Positions 15,193 through 23,794 of a stretch of DNA of 64,000 nucleotides are shown here, piece by piece. The position numbers were made by a program, and so were the translations under genes. Under the pieces are notes generated by a model. That model saw only the letters and a program-made list of their open reading frames with translations. It searched no databases and was not told where the DNA came from. The number at the start of each line of letters is the position of its first letter. Positions within the stretch are counted from its first letter, which is position 1. Source of the DNA: Oleispirillum sp965228165 (GTDB lineage Bacteria > Pseudomonadota > Alphaproteobacteria > Rhodospirillales > Rhodospirillaceae); contig CBDDHB010000002.1 of NCBI GenBank assembly GCA_965228165.1, positions 682,001 through 746,000 of the forward strand. Reading direction: 5' to 3'.

Positions 15193-17526
15193 ATGGGGGG
15201 ATTCGTGGAAAGCCGCGCCGAACACGGCAAGGGCGCGGGACGTTTCGGCGTCCGCGCCAAGCTTTGGCTGGCCTTCGGCTCGGTTGCCGCGATGACCGTG
15301 GTGGCCAGCGCCGTCGCCCTGCATTCCTTCGACGTCGCGGACGAGACCCTGACCCGGATTTCCGAGCGGCACCTGCCGGTGATGGCGGCGTTGTCCCACC
15401 TGGAACAGCAGGGCAACCTGCTGCTCGCCACCGTGCCCTCCCTGATCCATGCCGAATCCCTCGACTCCCTGCGGCGGCAGGAGACCGCCGTGGCGCAGGC
15501 GGAGGAAGGCTTCATCGCGGCGCAGAACCACGTTCGGGACGGCTTGCTGGGATTCGGCGTCGGCAAGGAAATCGACGAAATCGGCGAATTGTCGGCGCGG
15601 ATCGGGGCGCATCTGCAAATCCTGCAATCGGCGATGGAGCACCGCTGGCTGCTGATGGCGCAGCAGCAGACCCTGCTCCGCCGCATCCGGGAATCGGTAC
15701 GGGGGACGCCCTACGCCCTGCTGCCGGTGATCGCCGAGCACGTCCCCCATGCCTCTTCCTCCCACTTGTCGGAGGTCGAGGCGGAACTGGCGCGGATGCG
15801 CGACCTGGGGGAGGCGCAACGCGCCGACATCGCCCGCCTGATCGCGCTGCGTCGCGCCGAGATTCAGGCGCACGCCCTGGCGACGAAGCAACTGAGCCGC
15901 ATCCGGGTTCTGTCCGCCGGGCTGGACGCCGAGGTCCGCCGCCTGATCGAGGTCTGGCGGGAATTGAGCGCCGCCGACCGGATCGCGGTTCTGGACAGCA
16001 TGCGGGGAAGCCGCCTGGTCCTGATGATCGCCAGCGGCCTGGCGGTGGCGGGGGCCCTGGCGATCGCCTGGCTGTACGTCGGGCGGCGGGTGGTGCGCCG
16101 CATCGCCTTGATCGAAACCAGCATGCGCGACATCGCCGAGGGCGACTTCGACGCGCCGATTCCGGCGGGCGGCGCCGACGAAATTTCGCGCATGGCGGCG
16201 GCGCTGTCGGTGTTCCGCGACGCGATGCGCAGCGTCGCCCGGCAAGCCCGCCACGACCCGCTGACCGGTCTTTTGAACCGCAACGGCCTGACCGAACTGG
16301 GCGACGCCCGGCTGGACGGGCGGACCGCCGCCGCGCTGCTCTACCTCAATCTCGATTCCTTCAAGGACATCAACGACACCTTCGGTCACGACACCGGCGA
16401 CCGGGTGCTCGCGGCGGTCGCCGAGCGGCTGCGCGGCGCGGCGGGGCCGAATTGGCTGCTCGCCCGCCTGGGCGGCGACGACTTCGCCATCCTGATCCCG
16501 GACTGCGACGCCCAGGCGGCGATGGCGCACGCCGCCCGCATCCACGCGGCGCTGGCCGCGCCGGTGGCCTGCGACATGCTGATCATCGACCTGCGCGCCG
16601 CGATCGGCGTCGCCACCCATCCCGATTTCGGCGACACCCCACGCGAGTTGCTGCAACGCGCCGACATGGCGATGAACGCCGCGCGCAGCCGCCGGGAAAC
16701 CCCGGCCCTGCTCTACGAACCGACCCTCGGCGCCGCCGCCGAGCACCGCAAGACGATGCGCGGAGAACTGCGCCATGGCCTCGACGGCGAACAATTCCAC
16801 CTTGTCTATCAGCCGAAAATCGCCATCGCCGACGGCCGGATGGCCGGGGTCGAGGCCCTGATCCGCTGGACCCACCCCCGGCGCGGCGAGATTCCCCCCA
16901 GCGACTTCATCCCGGTCGCCGAACGGTCCGGCTTCATTCTGCCGCTCGGCGACTGGGTGCTGCGGCAATCCTGCCTTCAGGCCAAGGCGTGGGCGGAAAA
17001 AGGCATCGACCTGACGGTCGCGGTGAACTTTTCCGCGACGCAATTCCTGCAACCCGACGTCGTCTCCAGGGTCGAGCGCGCCCTGGCCGAAACCGGCCTG
17101 CCGCCCGACCGCCTGGAGATCGAGATCACCGAAAGCGTGCTGCTGCGCGACGAGGCCGAGGTGCTGCGCCGCCTGCGCGACCTGCGGGCCTGCGGCGTCT
17201 CCCTCGCCCTCGACGATTTCGGCACCGGCTATTCCTCGCTGTCGTACCTGAAGCGCCTGCCGGTGACCGGACTGAAGATCGACCGCTCCTTCGTGCGCGA
17301 CATGTTCCTGCGCGACGACGACACCCGCATCACCTCGGCGATCATCCGCATGGCGCACGACCTTGGCCTGATCGTCGTCGCCGAAGGGATCGAGGACACC
17401 CGCCAGCTCGATTTCTTCCGCGACGCCGCCTGCGATCTCGGCCAGGGATACCTGTTCGCCAGGCCGATGCCCGCCGGTGCGATCGCCGCCTTCGCCGCCG
17501 ACGGAGGCGCACGATGCGACGCCTGA
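15193..17526 (+). CDS. Membrane GGDEF-EAL protein (c-di-GMP turnover)
   Basis: A 777-residue inner-membrane protein. It has a first helix (about 24-44), a long periplasmic helical sensor region, a second helix (about 275-298), HAMP (300-350), GGDEF (355-510) and EAL (525-770). The GGDEF signature reads GGDDF near residue 427, so synthase activity is uncertain. The EAL set is complete: EALIRWTHP, the Asn of VNFSATQF, EITES, DDFGTGYSS, KIDRSF, AEGIED and QGYLFARP. GGAG lies 6 bases before the ATG. The end overlaps the BMP-type binding-protein gene by 13 bases, implying coupled translation and a possible shared sensory function. Confidence 0.88.
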   Translation: MGGFVESRAEHGKGAGRFGVRAKLWLAFGSVAAMTVVASAVALHSFDVADETLTRISERHLPVMAALSHLEQQGNLLLATVPSLIHAESLDSLRRQETAVAQAEEGFIAAQNHVRDGLLGFGVGKEIDEIGELSARIGAHLQILQSAMEHRWLLMAQQQTLLRRIRESVRGTPYALLPVIAEHVPHASSSHLSEVEAELARMRDLGEAQRADIARLIALRRAEIQAHALATKQLSRIRVLSAGLDAEVRRLIEVWRELSAADRIAVLDSMRGSRLVLMIASGLAVAGALAIAWLYVGRRVVRRIALIETSMRDIAEGDFDAPIPAGGADEISRMAAALSVFRDAMRSVARQARHDPLTGLLNRNGLTELGDARLDGRTAAALLYLNLDSFKDINDTFGHDTGDRVLAAVAERLRGAAGPNWLLARLGGDDFAILIPDCDAQAAMAHAARIHAALAAPVACDMLIIDLRAAIGVATHPDFGDTPRELLQRADMAMNAARSRRETPALLYEPTLGAAAEHRKTMRGELRHGLDGEQFHLVYQPKIAIADGRMAGVEALIRWTHPRRGEIPPSDFIPVAERSGFILPLGDWVLRQSCLQAKAWAEKGIDLTVAVNFSATQFLQPDVVSRVERALAETGLPPDRLEIEITESVLLRDEAEVLRRLRDLRACGVSLALDDFGTGYSSLSYLKRLPVTGLKIDRSFVRDMFLRDDDTRITSAIIRMAHDLGLIVVAEGIEDTRQLDFFRDAACDLGQGYLFARPMPAGAIAAFAADGGARCDA

Positions 17527-18521
17527 TTTCCCTGGCCTGCGCCGTCTGCCTGTTCGGTCTGGCCCTGCCCGGCGCGGCGCGCGCCTTCCAGGCGGCGGTG
17601 CTTTACAACGTCGGCGACAAGCTGGACAAAAGCTTCAACGAATCCGCCTTCCGGGGGGTCGTCGCGGCGCGCGCCAAGGGGCTTTCGATCGCCGAGTACG
17701 AACCGAAGACCGAGGACCAACGCATCGCGATGCTGGAAACGGCGGCGACGAGAGCCGACATCGTCGCCGCCATCGGCTTCGCCTATCGCGATCCCTTGAG
17801 GGCGGCGGCGGAGCGGCATCCCCGCGCCCGTTTCGTCATCATCGACGACGTCGTCGATCTGCCCAACGTGCAGTCGGTGCGGTTCAAGGAACAGGAAGGC
17901 GCCTTCCTCGCCGGGGTGGCGGCGGGCATGGTCTCGGCGACGCGGTCGGTCGGTTTCGTCGGCGGCATGGACAGCGCCCTGGTGCGCCGCTTCCAGGCGG
18001 GATTCGAGCACGGCGTCCGCCACGCCGCGCCGGACGCGCGGGTGCTGGCGCGGATGATCGGCAGGTCGGTCGCCGCCTTTTCCGACCCGATGGCGGGGTA
18101 TCTGATCGCCCGAACCCAGATCGACGATGGCGCCGACGTGGTCTTCGCGGCGGCGGGAGCCTCGGGCCTCGGGGTCTATCAGGCGGCGGACGACGCGGCG
18201 GTGCGGGCCATCGGCGTCGATTCCGACCAGAACTACCTGTTTCCCGGCACCATGCTGACCTCGGTGGTCAAGGACGTCGGCGCCACCCTCGCCCGCGTCC
18301 TCGAGGACGCCGCGGCGGACCGCTGGCAGGGCGGAGTCTTGAGCATCGGCCTCAAGGAAGGCGGCCTGTCGCTGGCGATCGGCCGCCACAACGGCCACCT
18401 GATCGGCCCCAGCGTCCGCGCCGCGGTGGCCGAAGCGACGCGGCTGATCGCATCGGGCGCATTGTCCGTCGAGGAAACGCCGCGCACCCGCGCGCCGGTC
18501 GAAACCGGCGGCGATCTTTAA
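17514..18521 (+). CDS. BMP-family periplasmic solute-binding protein
   Basis: A 335-residue secreted protein with a Sec signal peptide (cleavage after GAARA near residue 24) and no lipobox cysteine, so it is probably a soluble periplasmic protein. The body matches the BMP/PnrA-type type-1 periplasmic-binding fold: AVLYNVGDKLDKSFNES, the DDVVDLPNVQSVRFKEQEGAFLAG stretch and GVDSDQNYLFPG. BMP proteins usually bind nucleosides for an ABC importer. No ATPase or permease gene is nearby. Instead it overlaps the 3' end of the GGDEF-EAL gene, with GGAGG about 7 bases before its ATG. A role as ligand sensor for that protein, or for the chemoreceptor downstream, is inference. Confidence 0.85.
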   Translation: MRRLISLACAVCLFGLALPGAARAFQAAVLYNVGDKLDKSFNESAFRGVVAARAKGLSIAEYEPKTEDQRIAMLETAATRADIVAAIGFAYRDPLRAAAERHPRARFVIIDDVVDLPNVQSVRFKEQEGAFLAGVAAGMVSATRSVGFVGGMDSALVRRFQAGFEHGVRHAAPDARVLARMIGRSVAAFSDPMAGYLIARTQIDDGADVVFAAAGASGLGVYQAADDAAVRAIGVDSDQNYLFPGTMLTSVVKDVGATLARVLEDAAADRWQGGVLSIGLKEGGLSLAIGRHNGHLIGPSVRAAVAEATRLIASGALSVEETPRTRAPVETGGDL

Positions 18522-18793
18522 GGTCGGGCCCCTAAATAACCCACGATTGCAAATAATTCATCGCGACGATCAAGCGCTGCACACGCGCGCATGCACATAT
18601 ACATGCGGCTTTATGTATCTTTCATATTTTGAACAAATAAAAAAACATGGATGAACTCGATCGACTGGACAGATGAATTCAATCGACTTGAAAAAATATT
18701 TACAAATCCCGCATGCGCCCGCAATCATTGCTCACGCAAAAAATCAAGAAACCGAAGACTCACCATGGGTTCACCTCAGGGCAGAATAACATC
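18522..18793. other. AT-rich leader upstream of the chemoreceptor gene
   Basis: This 272-base gap is clearly richer in A and T than the surrounding DNA, with long A and T runs (for example AAATAAAAAAAC near 18640) and several ATGCACATATACATG-like alternating segments. It probably holds the promoter of the chemoreceptor gene and perhaps binding sites for nucleoid proteins. I could not assign a convincing -35/-10 pair or a flagellar sigma-28 site. No gene or tRNA is visible. Confidence 0.6.
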
Positions 18794-20815
18794 ATGAAAT
18801 TCATCAAGAATCTACGGCTTTCCGCGAAGCTGTACGGCAGCGCGGCGCTGATCATCGGGCTGATCGTCGCGATGACCTTCTCGTCGCGCTCGGCCTTCCG
18901 GGAGATCGGCGAGGCCTTCCTGTCGGTACGGTCGGCGACCGAAACCGCCACCCTGGCGCAGACCGCGCAGGTGCAGATGGCCAACGCCGGATACGGCAAC
19001 CTGGGAATTTCCCGCGCGCAAACGCCGGGAGACCTCGCCACCTTTGAAAAGGCCAGCGTCGATCTGCGCGCCGCCACGGTGAAAAGCCTGGAACAGGCGC
19101 TCGCCGCCGCGACCGAGGCGAAGGACCGCGAACTCCTTCAGGCGATGCGGGACAAGGTCAAGGGATACGGCCGCGTCTCCGACGACGGCATCGCCCTGCG
19201 TCATGCCTACATGGAGGCCCTGAACCGGCTTTACGTCGTCGGGCCGAAGCTGGGAAGCAGCGTCGATTACGCCCTCGACATGGCGGTGGACCGCGACCCC
19301 CGCATGGCCAAGGCGATGCTGGCGGTGCAGCGGAACCTGGCCTCCTCGCGCACCTCTCTGCTGCGTTTCCTGCTGACCAACACCGACGACGACGCGGCAC
19401 GGCAAAAGTCCTCCCTGCAAACCACCGTCGCCGCGCTTCAGATCGCGGCGGCGACGGCCAAGGGCGGCCTTCTGGAGCCTGCGATGGCCGAGATCGAGAC
19501 CTCCCTGTCCGCCTACGAGAAAGCCGCCGTCGCCCTGATCGATCTGACCGAGAAAAGCAACGCCCTGTGGTACGGCGAGGCGCGCGGCCTGCGGCAGGAG
19601 ATGAACGCCGCCACCGACGCGGCGGTGGACCATCTGCTGTCCGCCAGCCGAAGCAACGTCGCGGATGCGACCGCAGAGATTTCCTCCGCCTCCTCCACCC
19701 TGCTCTCCCTGGCGGCCCTGGTCCTGGCGCTGACCCTGGGGCTGAACGCCCTGACGACGCGCATGGTGGCCGGACCGATCACCGCCGTCACCCGGGTGAT
19801 GGAACGCCTGGCCGACGGCGACCTGGCCGTCGAGGTGCCCTTCCGCGCCCAAACCGACGAGGTCGGCGGCATCGCCCAGGCGGTCCAGGTGTTCAAGGAC
19901 AATGCGCTGCGCCTGGAGAAGATGACCGCCGAACAGGAGGCCCTGAAGGCCCGCGCCGAGGCGGAAAAACGCGCCGCGATGGAGGAACTGGCCACCGCCA
20001 TGGAAGCCAGCGTCAAAAGCATCGCGGAATCCGTCTCCGCAGCCGCGGAACAGATGCACGCCACCGCCTCCGCCCTCACCGGCATCGCGCAGGAAACCAG
20101 CGCCCAGGCGACCTCGGTCGCCGCCGCCACCGAACAGGCGACCAACAACGTCGAAACCGTCGCCAGCGCGGCGGAGGAACTGTCGTCGTCGATCCAGGAG
20201 ATCGGTCGCCAAGTCACCGCCGCCACGTCCATCGCCGCCTCGGCGGTGGAGCAGACGGACAAGACCAACGCCATCGTCGTCCAGTTGGCCGACGCGGCGC
20301 AGCGTATCGGCGAAGTGGTCAGCCTGATCACCGACATCGCCAACCAGACCAACCTGCTGGCGCTCAACGCGACGATCGAGGCGGCGCGCGCCGGGGACAT
20401 GGGCAAGGGCTTCGCGGTGGTGGCGGGCGAGGTGAAGAGCCTTGCCAACCAGACCGCCAAGGCGACCGAGGAGATCGGCCAGCAGATCGGCGGCGTCCAG
20501 CAGACCACCGGGGAAGCGGTCGCGGCGATTCAAACGATCAGCCAGACCATCGAGGAAATCAGCGGCATCCAGGCCGCCATCGCCTCGGCGGTGGAGGAAC
20601 AGACCGCCGCCACCGGCGAAATCGCCCGCAACGTCGAACAGGCGGCGGCGGGGACCCGCGAGGTGTCGCAGCACATCGCCCAGGTCACCGACGCGGCGAA
20701 CCGCGCCGGCGGCGGCGCCGACGAACTGCTGGCGGCGGCGGGCGAACTGGCCCGTCAGTCGGGACGCCTGGACAGCGAGGTCAGCAGCTTCATCGCCCGC
20801 ATCCGCGCCGCCTGA
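18794..20815 (+). CDS. Methyl-accepting chemotaxis protein
   Basis: A 673-residue transmembrane chemoreceptor. It has a first helix (SAALIIGLIVAMTF, about 14-34), a large helical periplasmic domain of about 280 residues, a second helix (LLSLAALVLALTLGLNAL), HAMP, and the cytoplasmic signalling hairpin. The hairpin tip is ANQTNLLALNATIEAARAG followed by GKGFAVVAGEVKSLANQT, which contacts CheA and CheW. It lacks a C-terminal CheR-docking pentapeptide. The ATG at 18794 gives a short basic N-terminus right before helix 1; a longer in-frame start at 18713 is less likely. A terminator follows. The ligand is unknown; the BMP-type protein upstream is a conceivable partner. Confidence 0.92.
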   Translation: MKFIKNLRLSAKLYGSAALIIGLIVAMTFSSRSAFREIGEAFLSVRSATETATLAQTAQVQMANAGYGNLGISRAQTPGDLATFEKASVDLRAATVKSLEQALAAATEAKDRELLQAMRDKVKGYGRVSDDGIALRHAYMEALNRLYVVGPKLGSSVDYALDMAVDRDPRMAKAMLAVQRNLASSRTSLLRFLLTNTDDDAARQKSSLQTTVAALQIAAATAKGGLLEPAMAEIETSLSAYEKAAVALIDLTEKSNALWYGEARGLRQEMNAATDAAVDHLLSASRSNVADATAEISSASSTLLSLAALVLALTLGLNALTTRMVAGPITAVTRVMERLADGDLAVEVPFRAQTDEVGGIAQAVQVFKDNALRLEKMTAEQEALKARAEAEKRAAMEELATAMEASVKSIAESVSAAAEQMHATASALTGIAQETSAQATSVAAATEQATNNVETVASAAEELSSSIQEIGRQVTAATSIAASAVEQTDKTNAIVVQLADAAQRIGEVVSLITDIANQTNLLALNATIEAARAGDMGKGFAVVAGEVKSLANQTAKATEEIGQQIGGVQQTTGEAVAAIQTISQTIEEISGIQAAIASAVEEQTAATGEIARNVEQAAAGTREVSQHIAQVTDAANRAGGGADELLAAAGELARQSGRLDSEVSSFIARIRAA

Positions 20816-20842
20816 AGCCGCTTGCCTTCGACATCACCCACA

Positions 20843-20870
20843 CCCCGCCGCGCATCGCGGCGGGGTTTTT
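20843..20870 (+). terminator. Terminator after the chemoreceptor gene
   Basis: A perfect 10-bp GC stem (20843-20852 with 20856-20865) closes a CAT loop and is followed by five T. It lies 27 bases after the stop codon. Confidence 0.9.
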
Positions 20871-20937
20871 CGTCCCTTGCCGCGCCCCCTCCGCCTGGGT
20901 AGGCTGAAGGAGCAACGAATAAGGAAATCCCTGGAAA

Positions 20938-22212
20938 ATGCCGATCACCGACCGCCCGCAACCCGCCCTTCTGCGCCGCATGTTCGAGGCCGGATTGGCC
21001 GCCGCCGCGCCCGAACTTTGCCTCGCCCCCCACATTCCCGAACCGCCCGCCGGACGCACCGTGGTGGTCGGCGCGGGCAAGGCGGGCGGTTCGATGGCCG
21101 CCGCGTTCGAGAAGCTGTGGCGCGGCGGGCCGCTGGCCGGTCTGGTGGTGACCCGCTACGGCCACGCCTGCCCGACCCGCGCCATCGAGGTGGTGGAGGC
21201 GGCGCACCCCGTCCCCGACGCCGCCGGACAGCGCGCCGCCCAGCGCATGCTGGAACTGGTGCGCGGACTGTCCGCCGACGACCTTCTGGTCTGCCTGATT
21301 TCGGGCGGCGGCTCCGCCCTGCTCGCCCTGCCCGCGCCGGGAATCGGCTTCGAGCAAAAACGCGAAATCAACCGCCAACTCCTGCTCTGCGGCGCGGACA
21401 TCACGGAAATCAACTGCGTCCGCAAGCATCTGTCGGCGATCAAAGGGGGGCGTCTGGCCGCCGCCGCCGCGCCCGCGCGGGTGATCGCCCTGGTGATCTC
21501 CGACGTCGTCGGCAACGACCCCGCCACCATCGCCTCCGGCCCCACGGTGGGCGACCCCACCACCCTGGAAATGGCGCGCGCGGTGATCGCCCGCCATGGC
21601 GTCGTCTGCCCGCCCGAAGTGACGGCGCATCTGGCCGATCCCGCGTCGGAAACCCCGAAACCCGGCGATCCGCGCCTTGACCGCAGCGAATACCGCCTGA
21701 TCGGCAGCCCGACCGCAACCCTGGAGGCGGCGGCGAAAATCGCCGCCGAGGCCGGTTACGCGGTGCGCAATCTGGGCGACGGCGTCGCCGGATTCTCCCA
21801 CCTCGCGGCGCGCGAACAGGCGCGGATGGCCCTCGACGCCCAGGCGAAGGGGGAAAAAGTCTGCATCCTTTCCGGCGGCGAAACCACGGTGCAGGTGCGC
21901 GGCCACGGGCGCGGCGGACGCAACGGCGAGTTCCTGCTGGCTCTGGCGGTCGAAACCAGGGGCGCGCCCGGCATCCACGCGCTCGCCTGCGACACCGACG
22001 GCATCGACGGCACCGAATCCAACGCCGGAGCCTGGCTCGCGCCGGAGCACTGGAACCGGGCCGCCGCCCTGGGAATCGACGCGGCGGCCAAACTGGCCGA
22101 CAACGATTCCTACGGCTTTTTCTCGGCCCTGGACGCCCTGGTGGTGACCGGGCCGACCCTGACCAACGTCAACGACTTCCGCGCCATCCTGGTCGATCCG
22201 GAACGGGCGTAA
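20938..22212 (+). CDS. Glycerate 2-kinase (MOFRL/TtuD-GckA family)
   Basis: A 424-residue cytosolic kinase that phosphorylates D-glycerate to 2-phosphoglycerate, linking glycerate, glyoxylate or tartrate breakdown to glycolysis. Family features are the N-terminal VVVGAGKAGGSMA block, the LISGGGSALL loop, the NCVRKHLSAIKGGRLA lysine-containing active-site block and the C-terminal MOFRL portion with GGETTVQVRGHGRGGRNGEF. The ATG at 20938 follows an AAGGAAA-type site at a loose distance. It converges on a GntP-type permease gene with a shared terminator, so both may serve one glycerate pathway although transcribed separately. Confidence 0.9.
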   Translation: MPITDRPQPALLRRMFEAGLAAAAPELCLAPHIPEPPAGRTVVVGAGKAGGSMAAAFEKLWRGGPLAGLVVTRYGHACPTRAIEVVEAAHPVPDAAGQRAAQRMLELVRGLSADDLLVCLISGGGSALLALPAPGIGFEQKREINRQLLLCGADITEINCVRKHLSAIKGGRLAAAAAPARVIALVISDVVGNDPATIASGPTVGDPTTLEMARAVIARHGVVCPPEVTAHLADPASETPKPGDPRLDRSEYRLIGSPTATLEAAAKIAAEAGYAVRNLGDGVAGFSHLAAREQARMALDAQAKGEKVCILSGGETTVQVRGHGRGGRNGEFLLALAVETRGAPGIHALACDTDGIDGTESNAGAWLAPEHWNRAAALGIDAAAKLADNDSYGFFSALDALVVTGPTLTNVNDFRAILVDPERA

Positions 22213-22213
22213 A

Positions 22214-22242
22214 AAAGCGCCGCCCCGAAGAGGCGGCGCTTT
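22214..22242. terminator. Bidirectional terminator between glycerate kinase and GntP permease
   Basis: An 11-bp perfect stem (22214-22224 with 22232-22242) begins with A residues and ends with T residues on the plus strand, so it reads as stem plus T-run from both sides. It serves the two convergent genes. Confidence 0.88.
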
Positions 22243-22264
22243 CCTTGTCGTTTGCCCCGTAGGA

Positions 22265-23602
22265 TCAAAGCGCCACGGCGGCGACGATCCATACCGCGAT
22301 CGCGCCGACCAACCCCTGCACCAGGGTGCCGCCGGTCTGCAAACGGTAGCCGGTCTTGGCGTCCATGTTGGAGAACTGCGTCACCACCCAGAAGAAGCTG
22401 TCGTTGGCGTGGCTGACCACCATCGACCCGGCGCCGATGATCACCACCACCAGGGCGCGGGCGGTTTCGCCGTCCAGGCCGAGGGGGGCGAGAAGCGGCG
22501 CCATGATCCCCGCCGTGGTGATGATCGCCACCGTCGAGGACCCCTGCGCGGTCTTGATCCCGGCGGCGATCAGGAAGGGCAGGAAGATGCCCAGATGCGC
22601 CGTCGACAATTGTTCGCCGACCATCTTGGCGATGCCGGAGTTCTGCAACACCTTGCCGAACGAACCGCCGGCGCCGGTGATGATGATGATCGTCGCGGAA
22701 GCGATCAGCGCCTCGCCGAACCAGCCGGAACCGGAAAGCATCTCCTTATCCAGCTTCTTCGGCAGCAGCAGCGCCAGGCCGAAGCCGATCAACAGCGCCA
22801 CCACCGGCTGGCCGATGAAGTCGAGCGCCTGCAACACCACGCCGTTACCGAACGGCTTGGTCGGGAACAGGGCGATGGAACGCAGCACGATCAGGGCGAT
22901 CGGCAGAACGATCGGCAGCAGGCTCTTCAGGGGCGACGGCGCCTGATCCAGCGACGGCAGGGCGGCCGGTTCCTCGCCCTCCTTGTAAGGCGGCACGTCA
23001 ACCTTGGCCGCCACCGTCACCGCGAACACCCAGCCGGCGAAGGCGGCGATCGCGGCGATGAACAGGCCCCACATGATCACCAGGCCCAGGTCGGCCTTGA
23101 CGATGCCCGCCGCGGCGATCGGGCCGGGGGTCGGCGGCACCATGGTGTGGGTGGCGTAAAGCCCCAGGCTGAGCGCGATCGCGCCCGAGGCCAGGGTGAC
23201 CCCGGCGCGCTTCGCCAGCGCCTTGTTCAGGGACGACAGGATGACGAAGCCGGAATCGCAGAACACCGGAATCGACACCACGTAGCCCATGATCGACATC
23301 GTCATCGGCACGTTCCGTTTGCCGGTGATGGCCAGGATGCTTTCGACCAGGCGCCAGGCTCCGCCGGATTTCTCCAGGAAGGAACCGATCACCGAACCCA
23401 GGATGATGACGATGCCGATATAGCCGATGGTGCCGCCGAAGCCGTCGTTGACCGACTTCACCACCTGACCGAGGGGCATCCCCGATAGTATGCCGAAACC
23501 GAAGGCAGTCAGCAGCAGTGCCAGAAATGGATGCAGCTTGAACTTCGCCGTCGCAATAATGATGAAGGCAATGGCGAGAACCAGAAGGGCGATGAGCCAC
23601 AT
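22265..23602 (-). CDS. GntP-family gluconate/glycerate-type permease
   Basis: A 445-residue membrane protein of the GntP family of proton symporters, normal length, about 12-14 hydrophobic helices. Family blocks are GYIGIVIILGSVIGSFLEKSGGA, SIPVFCDSGFVILSSL and THTMVPPTPGPIAAA. Characterised members carry gluconate and related sugar acids. Because the convergent neighbour is a glycerate kinase, a C3 sugar acid such as glycerate is a reasonable guess for this one. GGGAG stands 11 bases before the ATG. The upstream gap to the next gene (about 190 bases) is partly AT-rich and presumably holds the promoter. Confidence 0.9.
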   Translation of the reverse strand: MWLIALLVLAIAFIIIATAKFKLHPFLALLLTAFGFGILSGMPLGQVVKSVNDGFGGTIGYIGIVIILGSVIGSFLEKSGGAWRLVESILAITGKRNVPMTMSIMGYVVSIPVFCDSGFVILSSLNKALAKRAGVTLASGAIALSLGLYATHTMVPPTPGPIAAAGIVKADLGLVIMWGLFIAAIAAFAGWVFAVTVAAKVDVPPYKEGEEPAALPSLDQAPSPLKSLLPIVLPIALIVLRSIALFPTKPFGNGVVLQALDFIGQPVVALLIGFGLALLLPKKLDKEMLSGSGWFGEALIASATIIIITGAGGSFGKVLQNSGIAKMVGEQLSTAHLGIFLPFLIAAGIKTAQGSSTVAIITTAGIMAPLLAPLGLDGETARALVVVIIGAGSMVVSHANDSFFWVVTQFSNMDAKTGYRLQTGGTLVQGLVGAIAVWIVAAVAL

Positions 23603-23794
23603 GATGAACGTTCTCCCGAAGAATTCACATCGTTAACATTACCCGTCATATTTTTCTCATGCTTCGGGTCTTCCTTCAAGCTGAGTCGCGTTTCCGCCGA
23701 AGAATCCGCGCAAGGTTTGCGCGAACCTGCTTGCGGTTCCTGAAAACTGGCGCAAAACTCAGGCTTTCCAACAGATGGGCGGAGATGCGGAAAA

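Noticed and set aside
17514..18521. Lipoprotein status for the BMP-family protein
   Set aside because: The signal peptide has cysteines within its hydrophobic part, but none at a lipobox position before the mature start; cleavage by signal peptidase I fits better.
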